From Anaerolineae bacterium (GTDB taxonomy: Bacteria; Chloroflexota; Anaerolineae; Anaerolineales; Villigracilaceae): a stretch of DNA of 38,684 bases. Every line of letters begins with the position of its first letter. Positions within the stretch are counted from its first letter, which is position 1. Shown in pieces: positions 1 to 6,950 of the stretch. The notes below the pieces were generated by a model. The model did not search any database. It was not told the origin of the DNA and was given only the letters and a program-made list of their open reading frames with translations. The stretch is from NCBI GenBank assembly GCA_018648685.1, contig JABGQT010000065.1, positions 1 to 38,684 on the forward strand. Direction: 5' to 3'. The position numbers were made by a program, and so were the translations under genes.

Positions 1-328
1 CGCGAGCGACCGCATCTGCAAGTTGCCCACGTTTTTTGAAGTTATCTGCCATAACGGCGCGTAGCAGATCAAGCGCATCGATGACGCGTTCGTCCGCTAA
101 TGAATAGTGTATATATTGCCCATCCCGCTCCGAACGAACCAAGCCCCGCTCTCTGAGAATCTTCAAATGCCTTGATATCGTTGGTTGTGGGGCATTGACC
201 TTCTCGGTGAGTTCATTAACATGCCGTGAACCATCCGCGAGCGAATACAAAATCAAAATACGGATCGGGTCAGCAAGCCCATTGCAAAGCTGTGCATGTA
301 ATTGGTGAATTTCATCTTTTAGGCTCAT
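1..328 (-). CDS. ArsR/SmtB-family winged-helix repressor, 3' end outside window
   Basis: Reading the minus strand from the ATG at 326-328 gives an open frame of about 109 residues that runs off the left edge, so the C-terminus is missing. A good ribosome site (AAAGGAAAG) sits 5 bases before the ATG. The translation has the ArsR winged-helix layout: LADPIRILILYSLADG, then a recognition helix around PQPTISRHLKILRERGLV, then a wing RSERDGQYIHYSL. Members bind operator DNA as dimers and usually release it on metal or another signal. I see no Cys-Val-Cys metal motif in the helix, and the only Cys in the visible part is C15, so the signal cannot be named. A dyad directly upstream (341-370) fits autoregulation. 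Confidence 0.85.
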   Translation of the reverse strand, partial: MSLKDEIHQLHAQLCNGLADPIRILILYSLADGSRHVNELTEKVNAPQPTISRHLKILRERGLVRSERDGQYIHYSLADERVIDALDLLRAVMADNFKKRGQLADAVAR

Positions 329-340
329 AAGTCTTTCCTT

Positions 341-370
341 TTCACATATCCACCTTTGTGAATATGTGAA
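341..370. promoter_or_regulatory. Operator-like inverted repeat of the ArsR gene
   Basis: Perfect 9-base arms TTCACATAT (341-349) and ATATGTGAA (362-370) flank a 12-base centre. The dyad lies between the candidate -10 and the ribosome site of the ArsR gene, the usual position of an ArsR autorepression operator. Binding is inferred. Confidence 0.6.
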
Positions 371-388
371 CTAACTGTAACATTTCAA
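361..388 (-). promoter_or_regulatory. Candidate promoter of the ArsR gene
   Basis: On the minus strand TTGAAA (388-383) and CATATT (366-361) are 16 bases apart. The -10 overlaps the right arm of the operator dyad, so repressor binding would block polymerase. The -10 is a poor consensus match. Confidence 0.35.
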
Positions 389-859
389 CAGCCGCTTATA
401 TAGTAGATTTTGTCATCATAGACATGAACAAATGTCATTCGCCTATTTAGACAATCAATGTCTTTTTATATGGCATCAAGAAAACGTTCGCCTGCACTCG
501 GAACGTGTGTGTTTTGGGCTTGTTTTCGTTTAATGGCTTTAGAGCGGCGAAAAGCTTTTGTGCGGCTAAAAATGCCCCAAGGGGATTTCTAATCCCGTTT
601 TTACGAGAACAAAACCACTGGATATCAAATCAGCTAGAGAAGAGAAAGTGCAATTTGCTAACGAAAACTGAAATCGTGAATGAGAGTAATAAGAAGCCTC
701 TGTATCAAAACTTTGATACTGGGGCTTGATCTTTAATTATCTTTTTGCTCTAACAAATACTAACTAATGCTGCCCCCCCCCCCATTTTTGCCTTTCAAAA
801 CGAGGGGATGACGGTGATATTCAATTCCTTTGTGCTAGATGAAGTTGTAGAACAAGATT
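371..859. other. Gene-free intergenic stretch with several small dyads
   Basis: I see no credible gene here; the only frame of any length (505-729) has no ribosome site and no family resemblance. It does hold structure. Two GACA...TGTC dyads lie at 421-436 and 449-463. A 6-bp hairpin GGGATT/AATCCC followed by GTTTTT sits at 582-602. A longer hairpin at 694-727 has an 8-bp perfect inner stem (GTATCAAA/TTTGATAC) and a 5-bp outer stem. A C11 homopolymer lies at 773-783. A small non-coding RNA is possible but unproven. Confidence 0.5.
485..505 (+). repeat. 21-bp repeat, inverted partner at 8373-8393
   Basis: The 21 bases at 485-505 match the reverse complement of 8373-8393 at 20 of 21 positions. 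Both copies are intergenic. The core CGCCTGCACTCGGAACG is identical. It is probably a fragment of a dispersed intergenic repeat. Confidence 0.6.
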
Positions 860-2152
860 CTACTGCCAAGCATCGAAATCATCCAGAATATCATTAATCT
901 TGTAAATGATCTGCCAGTCAGCGCCTTCTTCATTCGCCCAGTCATCTGAGCGGTTGTTGAAGAGGAGTACAAAATCAACACCATCTTCTCGTTGGTAGAC
1001 AAAGCTCATCGTGCCATCTAATGTGCCGTTATACCAGCCCCAGCAATTGCGGTTATTAGCACGTACGCTACCGTTATATAAACAGTAATCATCAAGAAAA
1101 TATGCCAGAGATTGTGCTGAAGCAATGAAGCCTCCAGCAGCGTCACCGGCTTCAAGGTTCCAGCCACCGGTTGACCAGCAAGTTTCTTCATTTGCTTCAT
1201 AAGCGCTATCTGTTTTCCATTCACAAGAATACTGTGCTTCGTTGGGCAGCCAGTTTTCAGGAAGAGAGTTGCCTATCTGTACGTCTGTGACACCCATTTC
1301 GTCAAAGACTGTTGTTTGCACGGCTTCTTCAAAACTCTGCTCAGTTACTTTTTCAATGATCCTTCCGAGAATTACAAAATTGACATTGGTATAAACATAG
1401 GTCGTGCCGGGATCTGACCCCAAAGGCTCACCAAGCGTATACTGGATCATTTCATCTGACGATGGAGGATAATTTCCAAATGTGTCGATCACATCCTGAA
1501 TGACCACTCCAAAGACAGGATCAGTTTTGTTATAGTGCGTCCAACCGCTTTCCTGATCCATCAAGTGTTGTACGGTAATATCAACCACGCGCGGATCAAC
1601 GGTCTTGCCTGGGGCAGGTTCATAGGTCAGGATACAGTTCTCAGGCGAGCCTTCCAGACAAAAAGCACGATCTGAAGGGTTTATTTGACCTTTTCGGATC
1701 AATTCGGTTAAAGTCGCTAATGTGATTGGTTTGGAAATGCTGGCGATTCGAAATAAATTATTCGGTTGAAGTGGGTAAGTGTCGCCCTGGTCAATATAAC
1801 CATAGGAGCGTTCATATTCAATTTCGCCGCCGCGGGCAATGACAAGTACACCGGCATTTATGGTCAACTCTTGCATATGATTAATGACCATTTCATCAAA
1901 AACTTCAAAGCTTTCAACGGCTTCACCGCCCAGAGGCATTTCATATGCTTCGAAATCTATGGGATATGTGAAAGTTGGTGTAATGGTAGGCGGGGGAAGT
2001 GTTGGCTCAGGGGTAGATGTGGCGGAAGGTGTGTCCAGAGTTTCGGATCCCCCTTCCGGTTGTGGGGTTTCGACAGGTGCTGCTCCTGAAGAGCATGCGC
2101 CCAACCCTAAGATGAATACGATAAATAGTCCCAGAAACAAATTTCTGTTCAT
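860..2152 (-). CDS. Beta-lactamase-like serine hydrolase lipoprotein (S12/class C fold)
   Basis: A 430-aa protein. The start at 2152 is preferred over an upstream Met at 2224 because it has the ribosome site GGAGAAGG and opens directly with a lipoprotein signal peptide (lipobox LGAC, Cys20). A Thr/Pro-rich tether of about 45 residues follows, then a beta-lactamase-related domain. The SxxK nucleophile motif is SISK (residues 138-141) and the Tyr motif is YTN (254-256). The third active-site motif, normally HxG or KTG, is not clear; the nearest element is LDGTMS near the C-terminus. Members include esterases, D-aminopeptidases and carboxypeptidases, so true beta-lactamase activity should not be assumed. 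It is probably an anchored extracytoplasmic hydrolase. A small hairpin (847-863) overlaps its stop codon. Confidence 0.85.
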   Translation of the reverse strand: MNRNLFLGLFIVFILGLGACSSGAAPVETPQPEGGSETLDTPSATSTPEPTLPPPTITPTFTYPIDFEAYEMPLGGEAVESFEVFDEMVINHMQELTINAGVLVIARGGEIEYERSYGYIDQGDTYPLQPNNLFRIASISKPITLATLTELIRKGQINPSDRAFCLEGSPENCILTYEPAPGKTVDPRVVDITVQHLMDQESGWTHYNKTDPVFGVVIQDVIDTFGNYPPSSDEMIQYTLGEPLGSDPGTTYVYTNVNFVILGRIIEKVTEQSFEEAVQTTVFDEMGVTDVQIGNSLPENWLPNEAQYSCEWKTDSAYEANEETCWSTGGWNLEAGDAAGGFIASAQSLAYFLDDYCLYNGSVRANNRNCWGWYNGTLDGTMSFVYQREDGVDFVLLFNNRSDDWANEEGADWQIIYKINDILDDFDAWQ

Positions 2153-2198
2153 TGCCTTCTCCTTTTGGTGGCGGTATAGGATAAATGATATGAATTTG

Positions 2199-2283
2199 TG
2201 AGCGGAGCTTGCAAAGCGAATCAACCTTGTTATTGAGAGAGAAGACTGCTTTGTCGGGCTGTCGCCCTCCTTGCAGAATCATT
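2199..2283. repeat. Degenerate copy of the 10466-10544 intergenic repeat
   Basis: Part of the gene-free 2153-2520 gap between divergent genes. Segments such as GAGCGGAGC, CAACCTTG, GTCGGGCTG and GCCCTCCTTGCAG occur in the same order as in the better preserved repeat at 10466-10544. Apart from this repeat and the XRE promoter I see nothing else in the gap. Confidence 0.5.
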
Positions 2284-2455
2284 TTGACATTTAGTTTAAA
2301 TCACTACTCATTTTTATTACTTTCTTCTGTAAAAGCCCAATACTATGTTGCTGTGTTTTCTTCATCAAATTTTACCAAAGTTTTGGATGTTGTTCTTGTT
2401 AGAAAAAACTCAAAGCGGAAAAATATTATCTGTCTATTTTGATAAAATTCATCCC

Positions 2456-2484
2456 TTTTGTGTGACAGGGTTATCGTTTATAAT
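2456..2484 (+). promoter_or_regulatory. Candidate promoter of the XRE-cupin gene
   Basis: A perfect TATAAT is at 2479-2484, with a T-rich weak -35 (TTTTGT, 2456-2461) at 17-base spacing. Transcription would start about 30 bases before the ATG at 2521. Confidence 0.4.
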
Positions 2485-2520
2485 CTATACTCTATTTAGC
2501 TCAATTTCAAAAAGGTTAAT

Positions 2521-3159
2521 ATGATGGAATTATATAAAAGCGATGCAGTATCAGTGAATGTAGGGGCTCGTTTACGTGAATTGCGAACAGAGCGCAATCT
2601 TTCTATTCGTGCTTTGGCACGTAAAAGCGGTCTTTCAGCAAACGCGCTAAGCATGATAGAACGTGATAAAACTTCTCCCTCTGTTAGTACGCTTTATAAA
2701 TTAGCAGATGGTATGGGCGTGCCAATTACCTCCTTTTTTGGTGAACAAACTGATCGAGAATCTGTTGTCTTTGTAAAAGCAGATGAACGCACGCACGTTC
2801 CTTTTCAACGCGGCACCTGGGAGGGCTTAGGCGGCCAAAATTTTGTCGGGCGCATGGAGCCTTTTGTGCTAACGCTTGAAAGTGGCGCAAACAGTGGCGT
2901 TCACACCATGGTGCATACCGGCCATGAGTTCGTGATCTGTCTGCGTGGTGAATTAGAGTATCAGGTTGAAGATAAATACTATAATCTTAAAGCAGGCGAT
3001 AGCCTCATGTTTTCTGCCCGTCTGCGACATCGTTGGCGCAACGCCGGCGGGACTGTCACCAATGCCCTTTTCCTGCTCTCAGGCTTCGCAGAAGGGGAAC
3101 GTCCCACTCCGATGCATATGGCAAAACATGTGAAGGTGAAAACAGATACCGAAGAGTGA
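2521..3159 (+). CDS. XRE-family HTH regulator with C-terminal cupin domain
   Basis: A 212-aa two-domain regulator. Residues about 14-68 are a lambda-repressor-type helix-turn-helix (LRELRTERNLSIRALARKSG, then LSMIERDKTSPSVSTLYKLA). Residues about 110-200 form a cupin barrel (GHEFVICLRGELEY, then LKAGDSLMFSARLRHRWRN). This is the HTH-cupin family that includes PuuR and many sensors of small metabolites; the cupin binds the effector. The start is the first of two adjacent ATGs behind AAAAGG. The gene is transcribed alone, divergent from the lipoprotein at 860-2152 and separated by 368 bases, so either side could be its target. The effector cannot be read from sequence. Confidence 0.88.
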   Translation: MMELYKSDAVSVNVGARLRELRTERNLSIRALARKSGLSANALSMIERDKTSPSVSTLYKLADGMGVPITSFFGEQTDRESVVFVKADERTHVPFQRGTWEGLGGQNFVGRMEPFVLTLESGANSGVHTMVHTGHEFVICLRGELEYQVEDKYYNLKAGDSLMFSARLRHRWRNAGGTVTNALFLLSGFAEGERPTPMHMAKHVKVKTDTEE

Positions 3160-3163
3160 ATCA

Positions 3164-3267
3164 CCCCGACCACAGGTCGGGGCTTCTGAAAGCGGAAATT
3201 TTAAGATGGGGACCAAGTCCCCAAGCCCCCTTGCCATTCATCTCCGACCACAGGCCGGAGCATTCTG
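3164..3267. repeat. Duplicated GC-rich hairpin after the XRE gene
   Basis: Two related hairpins lie 78 bases apart: 3164-3182 (CCCCGACC/GGTCGGGG, loop ACA) and 3242-3260 (CTCCGACC/GGCCGGAG, loop ACA). The similarity continues to a shared TTCTG on the right, so this is a direct repeat of a hairpin unit and not two chance stems. Confidence 0.6.
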
Positions 3268-3290
3268 GAATTTACAGTAAAAAAAACACA

Positions 3291-3320
3291 AAAAAGAGTT
3301 GGCTAGCCAACTCTTTTTTT
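3291..3320. terminator. Bidirectional rho-independent terminator
   Basis: A perfect palindrome (GAGTTGGC TA GCCAACTC, extended by A5/T5) is flanked by an A-run on the left and a T7 run on the right. It separates convergent genes (XRE-cupin and the DUF59 gene) and can act in both directions. Confidence 0.9.
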
Positions 3321-3385
3321 ATCGAAAAATATTTCTTTTGGGCACTATTTTGATAAATGCCCAGCAAGTTGAATTCAAGTATGTT

Positions 3386-3739
3386 TTAGGTGTACATACC
3401 CCAATCTAATGCAGAGGGGTCTTCCATCATTGAGAAATCCCAGGCTTCCATGCCCATATCCACTGTAGCAGGTTGCTCGATGGCTTCCTGCGTGGCTTTG
3501 CGGGTTGATTCGATCATTGCAGGGGCATAGGGGCAGAAGGGGGTTGTCAAGATCATGTAGACTTTTGTAATATTATCTTCGATGCTGACTTTGCGAATTA
3601 ATCCCAATTGCAAAACATTCATCCCGATCTCGGGATCAATTACTTTGGATAGGGCTTCGCGCATCGGCTCAACAAGTTCGGGATGTGTGTCGTGGAGTTC
3701 CCAAGTTACAATATTTAGGTTTTCTGTTTTTTCGCTCAT
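3386..3739 (-). CDS. sufT: DUF59/MIP18-family iron-sulfur assembly protein (SufT-like)
   Basis: A 117-aa protein with the DUF59 hallmarks: VIDPEIGMNVLQLGLI (residues 33-48) and a Cys in TTPFCPYAP (Cys69), where many family members have TSPGCP. Family members (SufT, PaaD, MIP18/Cia2) help to mature or deliver Fe-S clusters. The gene follows sufR by 90 bases on the same strand, opposite the SUF operon, which supports a SufT-type role. A paaD-type role is unlikely because no phenylacetate genes are near. The gene is probably co-transcribed with sufR and ends at the bidirectional terminator 3291-3320. The ribosome site is weak (AAAGAGAAT). Confidence 0.85.
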   Translation of the reverse strand: MSEKTENLNIVTWELHDTHPELVEPMREALSKVIDPEIGMNVLQLGLIRKVSIEDNITKVYMILTTPFCPYAPAMIESTRKATQEAIEQPATVDMGMEAWDFSMMEDPSALDWGMYT

Positions 3740-3769
3740 TTTTATTCTCTTTCTTTATATTTTTCTTCT

Positions 3770-3838
3770 CTAAAATTCTAAATGCAGAATTTTAGGGCAC
3801 CCTTCGGGTATGCTTCGCGAAGATGCCCTTTAGGGCAG
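3770..3838. repeat. Hairpin cluster between sufR and the DUF59 gene
   Basis: A perfect 10-bp stem with a 6-base loop (CTAAAATTCT, 3770-3779; AGAATTTTAG, 3786-3795) is followed by short stems ACCC/GGGT, CTTCGCGAAG and TGCCC/GGGCA that run into the sufR stop codon. No T-run follows in either direction, so it is not a standard terminator. It could shape the sufR-sufT transcript or be a REP-like insert. Confidence 0.5.
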
Positions 3839-4447
3839 AGGGGGTTTGACAACATAAGTACAACGCTCGTCACCGCTCAAGATACATTGTACTTGTTCGG
3901 CAGGCAGCGCCAACATTTGAGAGATCAGTGTTTGGTCCATAGAGCAGACTTCGGGGTGATTTTGCCCTACTTTGTGATAGGGACAGGAAACTTCATGGAT
4001 GTGGTATTGCTCACCTAGTTTTTCCCATTCAACAGTGAAGCCTTCCTCGCCTAAAAGTTTCTGAATGGCATCCAGGCGTTCTTCAACATTCAGGTCGATA
4101 AGTTCCTCTTGATGCTCTTCAGCTAAATTAAGCGCGACTTGCGAAAACAACTCTTTGACCATGGGATTGGGGAGCGTTTCCTTAAGTTGACTCAGCAACC
4201 GGGAAGTCAGCCGCAAATAGCGCGTGGGGAATTTTTCTGAACCTTCATCTGTGAGTGTGTAAACCAAGCGAGGTCTGCCAACTCCATGTCGTTCTTCTTC
4301 AGCAATGATAAGCCCACCAGCCTGAAGGTTATTCAGGTGGTGACGCACCGAGATGGGGTTAATATCCACAGCCTCCGCCAAGTCATTGATGGTGGAGCGC
4401 GGTTTTCGAAGCAGGGCTTGCAGGATTTTTTCGCGTGTTTTAGCCAT
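3830..4447 (-). CDS. sufR: SufR-type Fe-S-sensing transcriptional regulator
   Basis: A 205-aa protein. The N-terminal winged helix (residues about 1-65; NDLAEAVDINPISVRHHLNN, wing GVGRPRLVYTLT) is of the SufR/ArsR-like type. The C-terminal half ends with four cysteines, C155, C168, C188 and C196 (Cx12Cx19Cx7C), suitable for an Fe-S cluster. In cyanobacteria and mycobacteria SufR represses the suf operon when its cluster is present. The gene is divergent from sufC and its promoter faces the sufC promoter, so shared control is likely. The start at 4447 lies only 12 bases from a TATACT box and lacks a ribosome site, so the mRNA should be almost leaderless. The exact cysteine ligands are inferred. 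Confidence 0.88.
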   Translation of the reverse strand: MAKTREKILQALLRKPRSTINDLAEAVDINPISVRHHLNNLQAGGLIIAEEERHGVGRPRLVYTLTDEGSEKFPTRYLRLTSRLLSQLKETLPNPMVKELFSQVALNLAEEHQEELIDLNVEERLDAIQKLLGEEGFTVEWEKLGEQYHIHEVSCPYHKVGQNHPEVCSMDQTLISQMLALPAEQVQCILSGDERCTYVVKPPLP

Positions 4448-4459
4448 AATCTTGGCGAG

Positions 4460-4488
4460 AGTATAACGCTCCTCTTTTTTTTTGTCAA
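4460..4488 (-). promoter_or_regulatory. Promoter of sufR-sufT, near-leaderless
   Basis: Minus strand TTGACA (4488-4483), a 17-base spacer, then TATACT (4465-4460). The expected start is about 4453, only 5-6 bases before the sufR ATG. The -35 is one arm of the TGTCAATA/TATTGACA dyad. Confidence 0.75.
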
Positions 4489-4518
4489 TATACTAGATAA
4501 ATATCATAATTATTGACA
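4483..4518. promoter_or_regulatory. Dyad linking the divergent suf promoters, candidate SufR site
   Basis: TGTCAATA (4483-4490) and TATTGACA (4511-4518) are perfect 8-base inverted arms around a 20-base AT-rich centre. The arms contain the two -35 boxes, so part of the symmetry is a consequence of having two TTGACA boxes. One extra AT step on each side and the central location still make it a plausible SufR operator region. Confidence 0.45.
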
Positions 4519-4541
4519 TTTTAGCTTCTGCGTGCTATAAT
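4513..4541 (+). promoter_or_regulatory. Promoter of the sufCBD operon
   Basis: A perfect sigma70-type promoter: TTGACA (4513-4518), a 17-base spacer, TATAAT (4536-4541). The start should be near 4548, giving a leader of about 60 bases before sufC. Confidence 0.85.
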
Positions 4542-4607
4542 GCCGCTCGTTTATGAAATTGATCTAACACAAAAAATATTGCCGAAAGGTATTTTACAGG
4601 AGAGCCA

Positions 4608-5384
4608 ATGTCTACATTGACTATTAGAAATTTGCACGTCAGTATTGAGGGGAAGGAGATACTAAAAGGATTAAATCTCGAAATTAAATCGGGTGAAATT
4701 CATGCTATCATGGGCCCGAACGGGACTGGAAAATCTACTTTAGCATACGCGCTCATGGGACATCCATCCTATGAAGTCACAGAAGGTGAAATCATCTTTG
4801 ATGGTGAAGATGTGCTTGAATTAGACGTCGACGAGCGCTCAAGAGCTGGGCTTTTCTTGGCTTTTCAGTACCCGGTTTCCATCCCGGGTGTAACTGTCGC
4901 AAACTTTTTGCGAACAGCACTCAACTCTCGTCGCCGAGCTGAAAATCCAGAAGATAAGGGGATTTCTATTCTTGATTTCCGCAAAACTTTGAAAGAAAAA
5001 ATGGATCTGCTCAAAATGGATCATGCCTTTGCCGGGCGTTATCTTAATGATGGCTTTTCTGGCGGCGAAAAGAAACGTGCTGAAATTTTGCAAATGGCTA
5101 CGCTAAAACCAAAGATTGCCGTTTTGGATGAGACCGACTCTGGTTTGGATATTGATGCCCTCCGCATCGTTTCTGATGGTGTGAATGCTCTTTCAGGAGA
5201 TGACTTGGGCGTTGTGGTCATTACGCATTATCAGCGTTTGCTGAATCATATTAAGCCACAGTTTGTACATATTATGTTTGATGGACGTATTGTTGAATCT
5301 GCTGGGCCAGAACTTGCATTGCGCCTTGAAGAACATGGGTACGATTGGGTGCGCGAAAAATATGCAGAAGCTGTCGCCGCTTAA
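4608..5384 (+). CDS. sufC: SufC, ATPase of the SufBCD scaffold
   Basis: A 258-aa ABC ATPase that drives the SufB-SufD scaffold during Fe-S cluster assembly in the cytoplasm. Walker A is GPNGTGKST (36-44), the Q-loop is in [10 protein letters not shown], the signature is [10 protein letters not shown] (151-160), Walker B is [12 protein letters not shown] with E175, and the switch His is H207. ETDSGLD and the SGGEKKR signature are typical of SufC as opposed to transporter ATPases. Length is normal. The ribosome site (AGGAGAG) lies 5 bases before the ATG. It is the first gene of sufC-B-D-(94 aa)-S-U and its promoter faces that of sufR. Confidence 0.97.
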   Translation: MSTLTIRNLHVSIEGKEILKGLNLEIKSGEIHAIMGPNGTGKSTLAYALMGHPSYEVTEGEIIFDGEDVLELDVDERSRAGLFLAFQYPVSIPGVTVANFLRTALNSRRRAENPEDKGISILDFRKTLKEKMDLLKMDHAFAGRYLNDGFSGGEKKRAEILQMATLKPKIAVLDETDSGLDIDALRIVSDGVNALSGDDLGVVVITHYQRLLNHIKPQFVHIMFDGRIVESAGPELALRLEEHGYDWVREKYAEAVAA

Positions 5385-5406
5385 CTTTTATTGGTAAGGA
5401 GTTATT

Positions 5407-6813
5407 ATGTCTGACGCACAAACCCTGGAAAAAATTGGCGGGCAGGATAAGTACGATTTTATAGATCCCGAAGATTATATATTCAAGGCAGAAAAAGGCC
5501 TTAATGCAGAGATTGTAAAACAAATTTCGGCAATGAAGGGCGAGCCGCAGTGGATGCTCGATTATCGCCTTAAAGCTTACGATCATTATGTAAAGCGTGA
5601 AATGCCTATGTGGGGACCCGATGTAACCCCGCTTGACCTTGATGATATTTACTATTATGTCAAACCCACCGAAGGACAAGAAAAAGATTGGGATGACGTT
5701 CCTGATGATATTAAAAATACTTTTGACAAATTAGGCATCCCTGAAGCAGAGCAAAAATTCCTCTCTGGTGTAGGCGCTCAATACGAATCGGAGATGGTTT
5801 ACCATTCGATTCTGGAGCATCTTGAAGAGCAAGGTGTTTTATTTCTAAGCATTGAAGATGGCTTGCGTAAACACCCCGAGCTTTTTAAAGAGTATTTTGG
5901 GACAGTAATTCCCTATGCTGACAATAAATTTGCCGCTCTCAATGGCGCAGTTTGGTCAGGTGGTTCTTTTGTTTATATCCCCAAAGGTGTCAAAGTCGAT
6001 TTGCCTTTACAGGCATATTTCCGCTTAAACAGTGCAAATATTGGGCAATTTGAACGCTCACTCATCATTGCTGATGAAGGTGCACAGGTTCATTATGTGG
6101 AGGGTTGTACGGCTCCATCTTATACAACGGATGCTCTTCACAGTGGCGTGATCGAAATTGTGGTCAAGAAGAATGCACGTGTGCGTTATTCGACCATTCA
6201 AAACTGGTCTACGAATGTCTATAACCTTGTGACACAGCGCGCTAAAGTTTTTGAGAACGGCACTATGGAGTGGGTTGATTCCAATCTTGGTTCAAAAGTG
6301 ACCATGAAATACCCGTCTTGCTTCCTGATGGAACCCGGCGCACATGGCGAGATACTTTCGATGGCATTTGCCTCCGATGGTCAAATTCAGGATGCTGGTG
6401 GAAAGATGGTGCATCTGGCGCCGAATACAACCAGCAAAATTACTTCTAAATCTATTAGTAAAGGTTCTGGCAAGTCATCTTACCGAGGTTTGGTTAAAGT
6501 GATCAAGGGCGCGCATGACGTGAAAAACAACGTTGTCTGTGATGCTCTTCTCCTCGATAAACATTCCCGCACTGACACTTTCCCATATATTGAAATCGAA
6601 GAAGACGATGTCAGTATCGGTCACGAAGCATCGGTTTCAAAAGTTGGCGAAGAACAGCTTTTCTATCTGATGGCACGCGGTCTTAGCGAAGAAGAAGCCA
6701 CAGGAATGGTTGTTTCAGGTTTCATTGAACCTCTTGTAAAAGAATTACCAATGGAATACGCTGTAGAAATGAATCGCCTCATCCAACTCCAGATGGAAGG
6801 CTCAATAGGTTAA
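5407..6813 (+). CDS. sufB: SufB, Fe-S cluster scaffold subunit
   Basis: A 468-aa protein of normal length for SufB, the beta-helix subunit that receives sulfur and builds the nascent cluster with SufD and SufC. Conserved stretches include [57 protein letters not shown] and the C-terminal [20 protein letters not shown]. The segment before TFPYIE reads DKHSRTD, without the Cys that E. coli SufB has there; by memory this resembles Firmicutes SufB. The start is preceded by TAAGGAG and lies 22 bases after sufC. A palindromic repeat (6824-6927) follows before sufD. Confidence 0.97.
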   Translation: MSDAQTLEKIGGQDKYDFIDPEDYIFKAEKGLNAEIVKQISAMKGEPQWMLDYRLKAYDHYVKREMPMWGPDVTPLDLDDIYYYVKPTEGQEKDWDDVPDDIKNTFDKLGIPEAEQKFLSGVGAQYESEMVYHSILEHLEEQGVLFLSIEDGLRKHPELFKEYFGTVIPYADNKFAALNGAVWSGGSFVYIPKGVKVDLPLQAYFRLNSANIGQFERSLIIADEGAQVHYVEGCTAPSYTTDALHSGVIEIVVKKNARVRYSTIQNWSTNVYNLVTQRAKVFENGTMEWVDSNLGSKVTMKYPSCFLMEPGAHGEILSMAFASDGQIQDAGGKMVHLAPNTTSKITSKSISKGSGKSSYRGLVKVIKGAHDVKNNVVCDALLLDKHSRTDTFPYIEIEEDDVSIGHEASVSKVGEEQLFYLMARGLSEEEATGMVVSGFIEPLVKELPMEYAVEMNRLIQLQMEGSIG

Positions 6814-6823
6814 TATCCAGTTC

Positions 6824-6927
6824 CTGAGCGGAAGCGGAGCGAGCGATAGCGAACGTAGACGAAGGACGGTGCTAACAAGAACGGCTCTTCGTCTACGGGC
6901 GTCACATTCGTTCAGCCCTCCGCTCAG
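6824..6927. repeat. 104-bp nested palindromic element between sufB and sufD
   Basis: Outer 9-base terminal inverted repeats CTGAGCGGA (6824-6832) and TCCGCTCAG (6919-6927) enclose 11-base inverted arms CGTAGACGAAG (6854-6864) and CTTCGTCTACG (6887-6897). It occupies most of the 137-base gap inside an otherwise tight operon and would fold into a large stem in the mRNA. Confidence 0.8.
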
Positions 6928-6950
6928 AGACTGTGTGAAAAGATAAAAAA

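Noticed and set aside
505-729. 74-codon + frame in the first intergenic stretch
   Set aside because: GTG start without a ribosome site, overlaps repeat and hairpin sequence, and the translation has no family-like features.
2007-2282. Minus-strand 91-codon frame upstream of the lipoprotein
   Set aside because: Out-of-frame shadow of the lipoprotein N-terminus and its upstream repeat; no ribosome site.
6814-6950. Possible tRNA or small RNA between sufB and sufD
   Set aside because: The fold is a simple nested palindrome, not a cloverleaf, and has no anticodon-arm or T-loop consensus.
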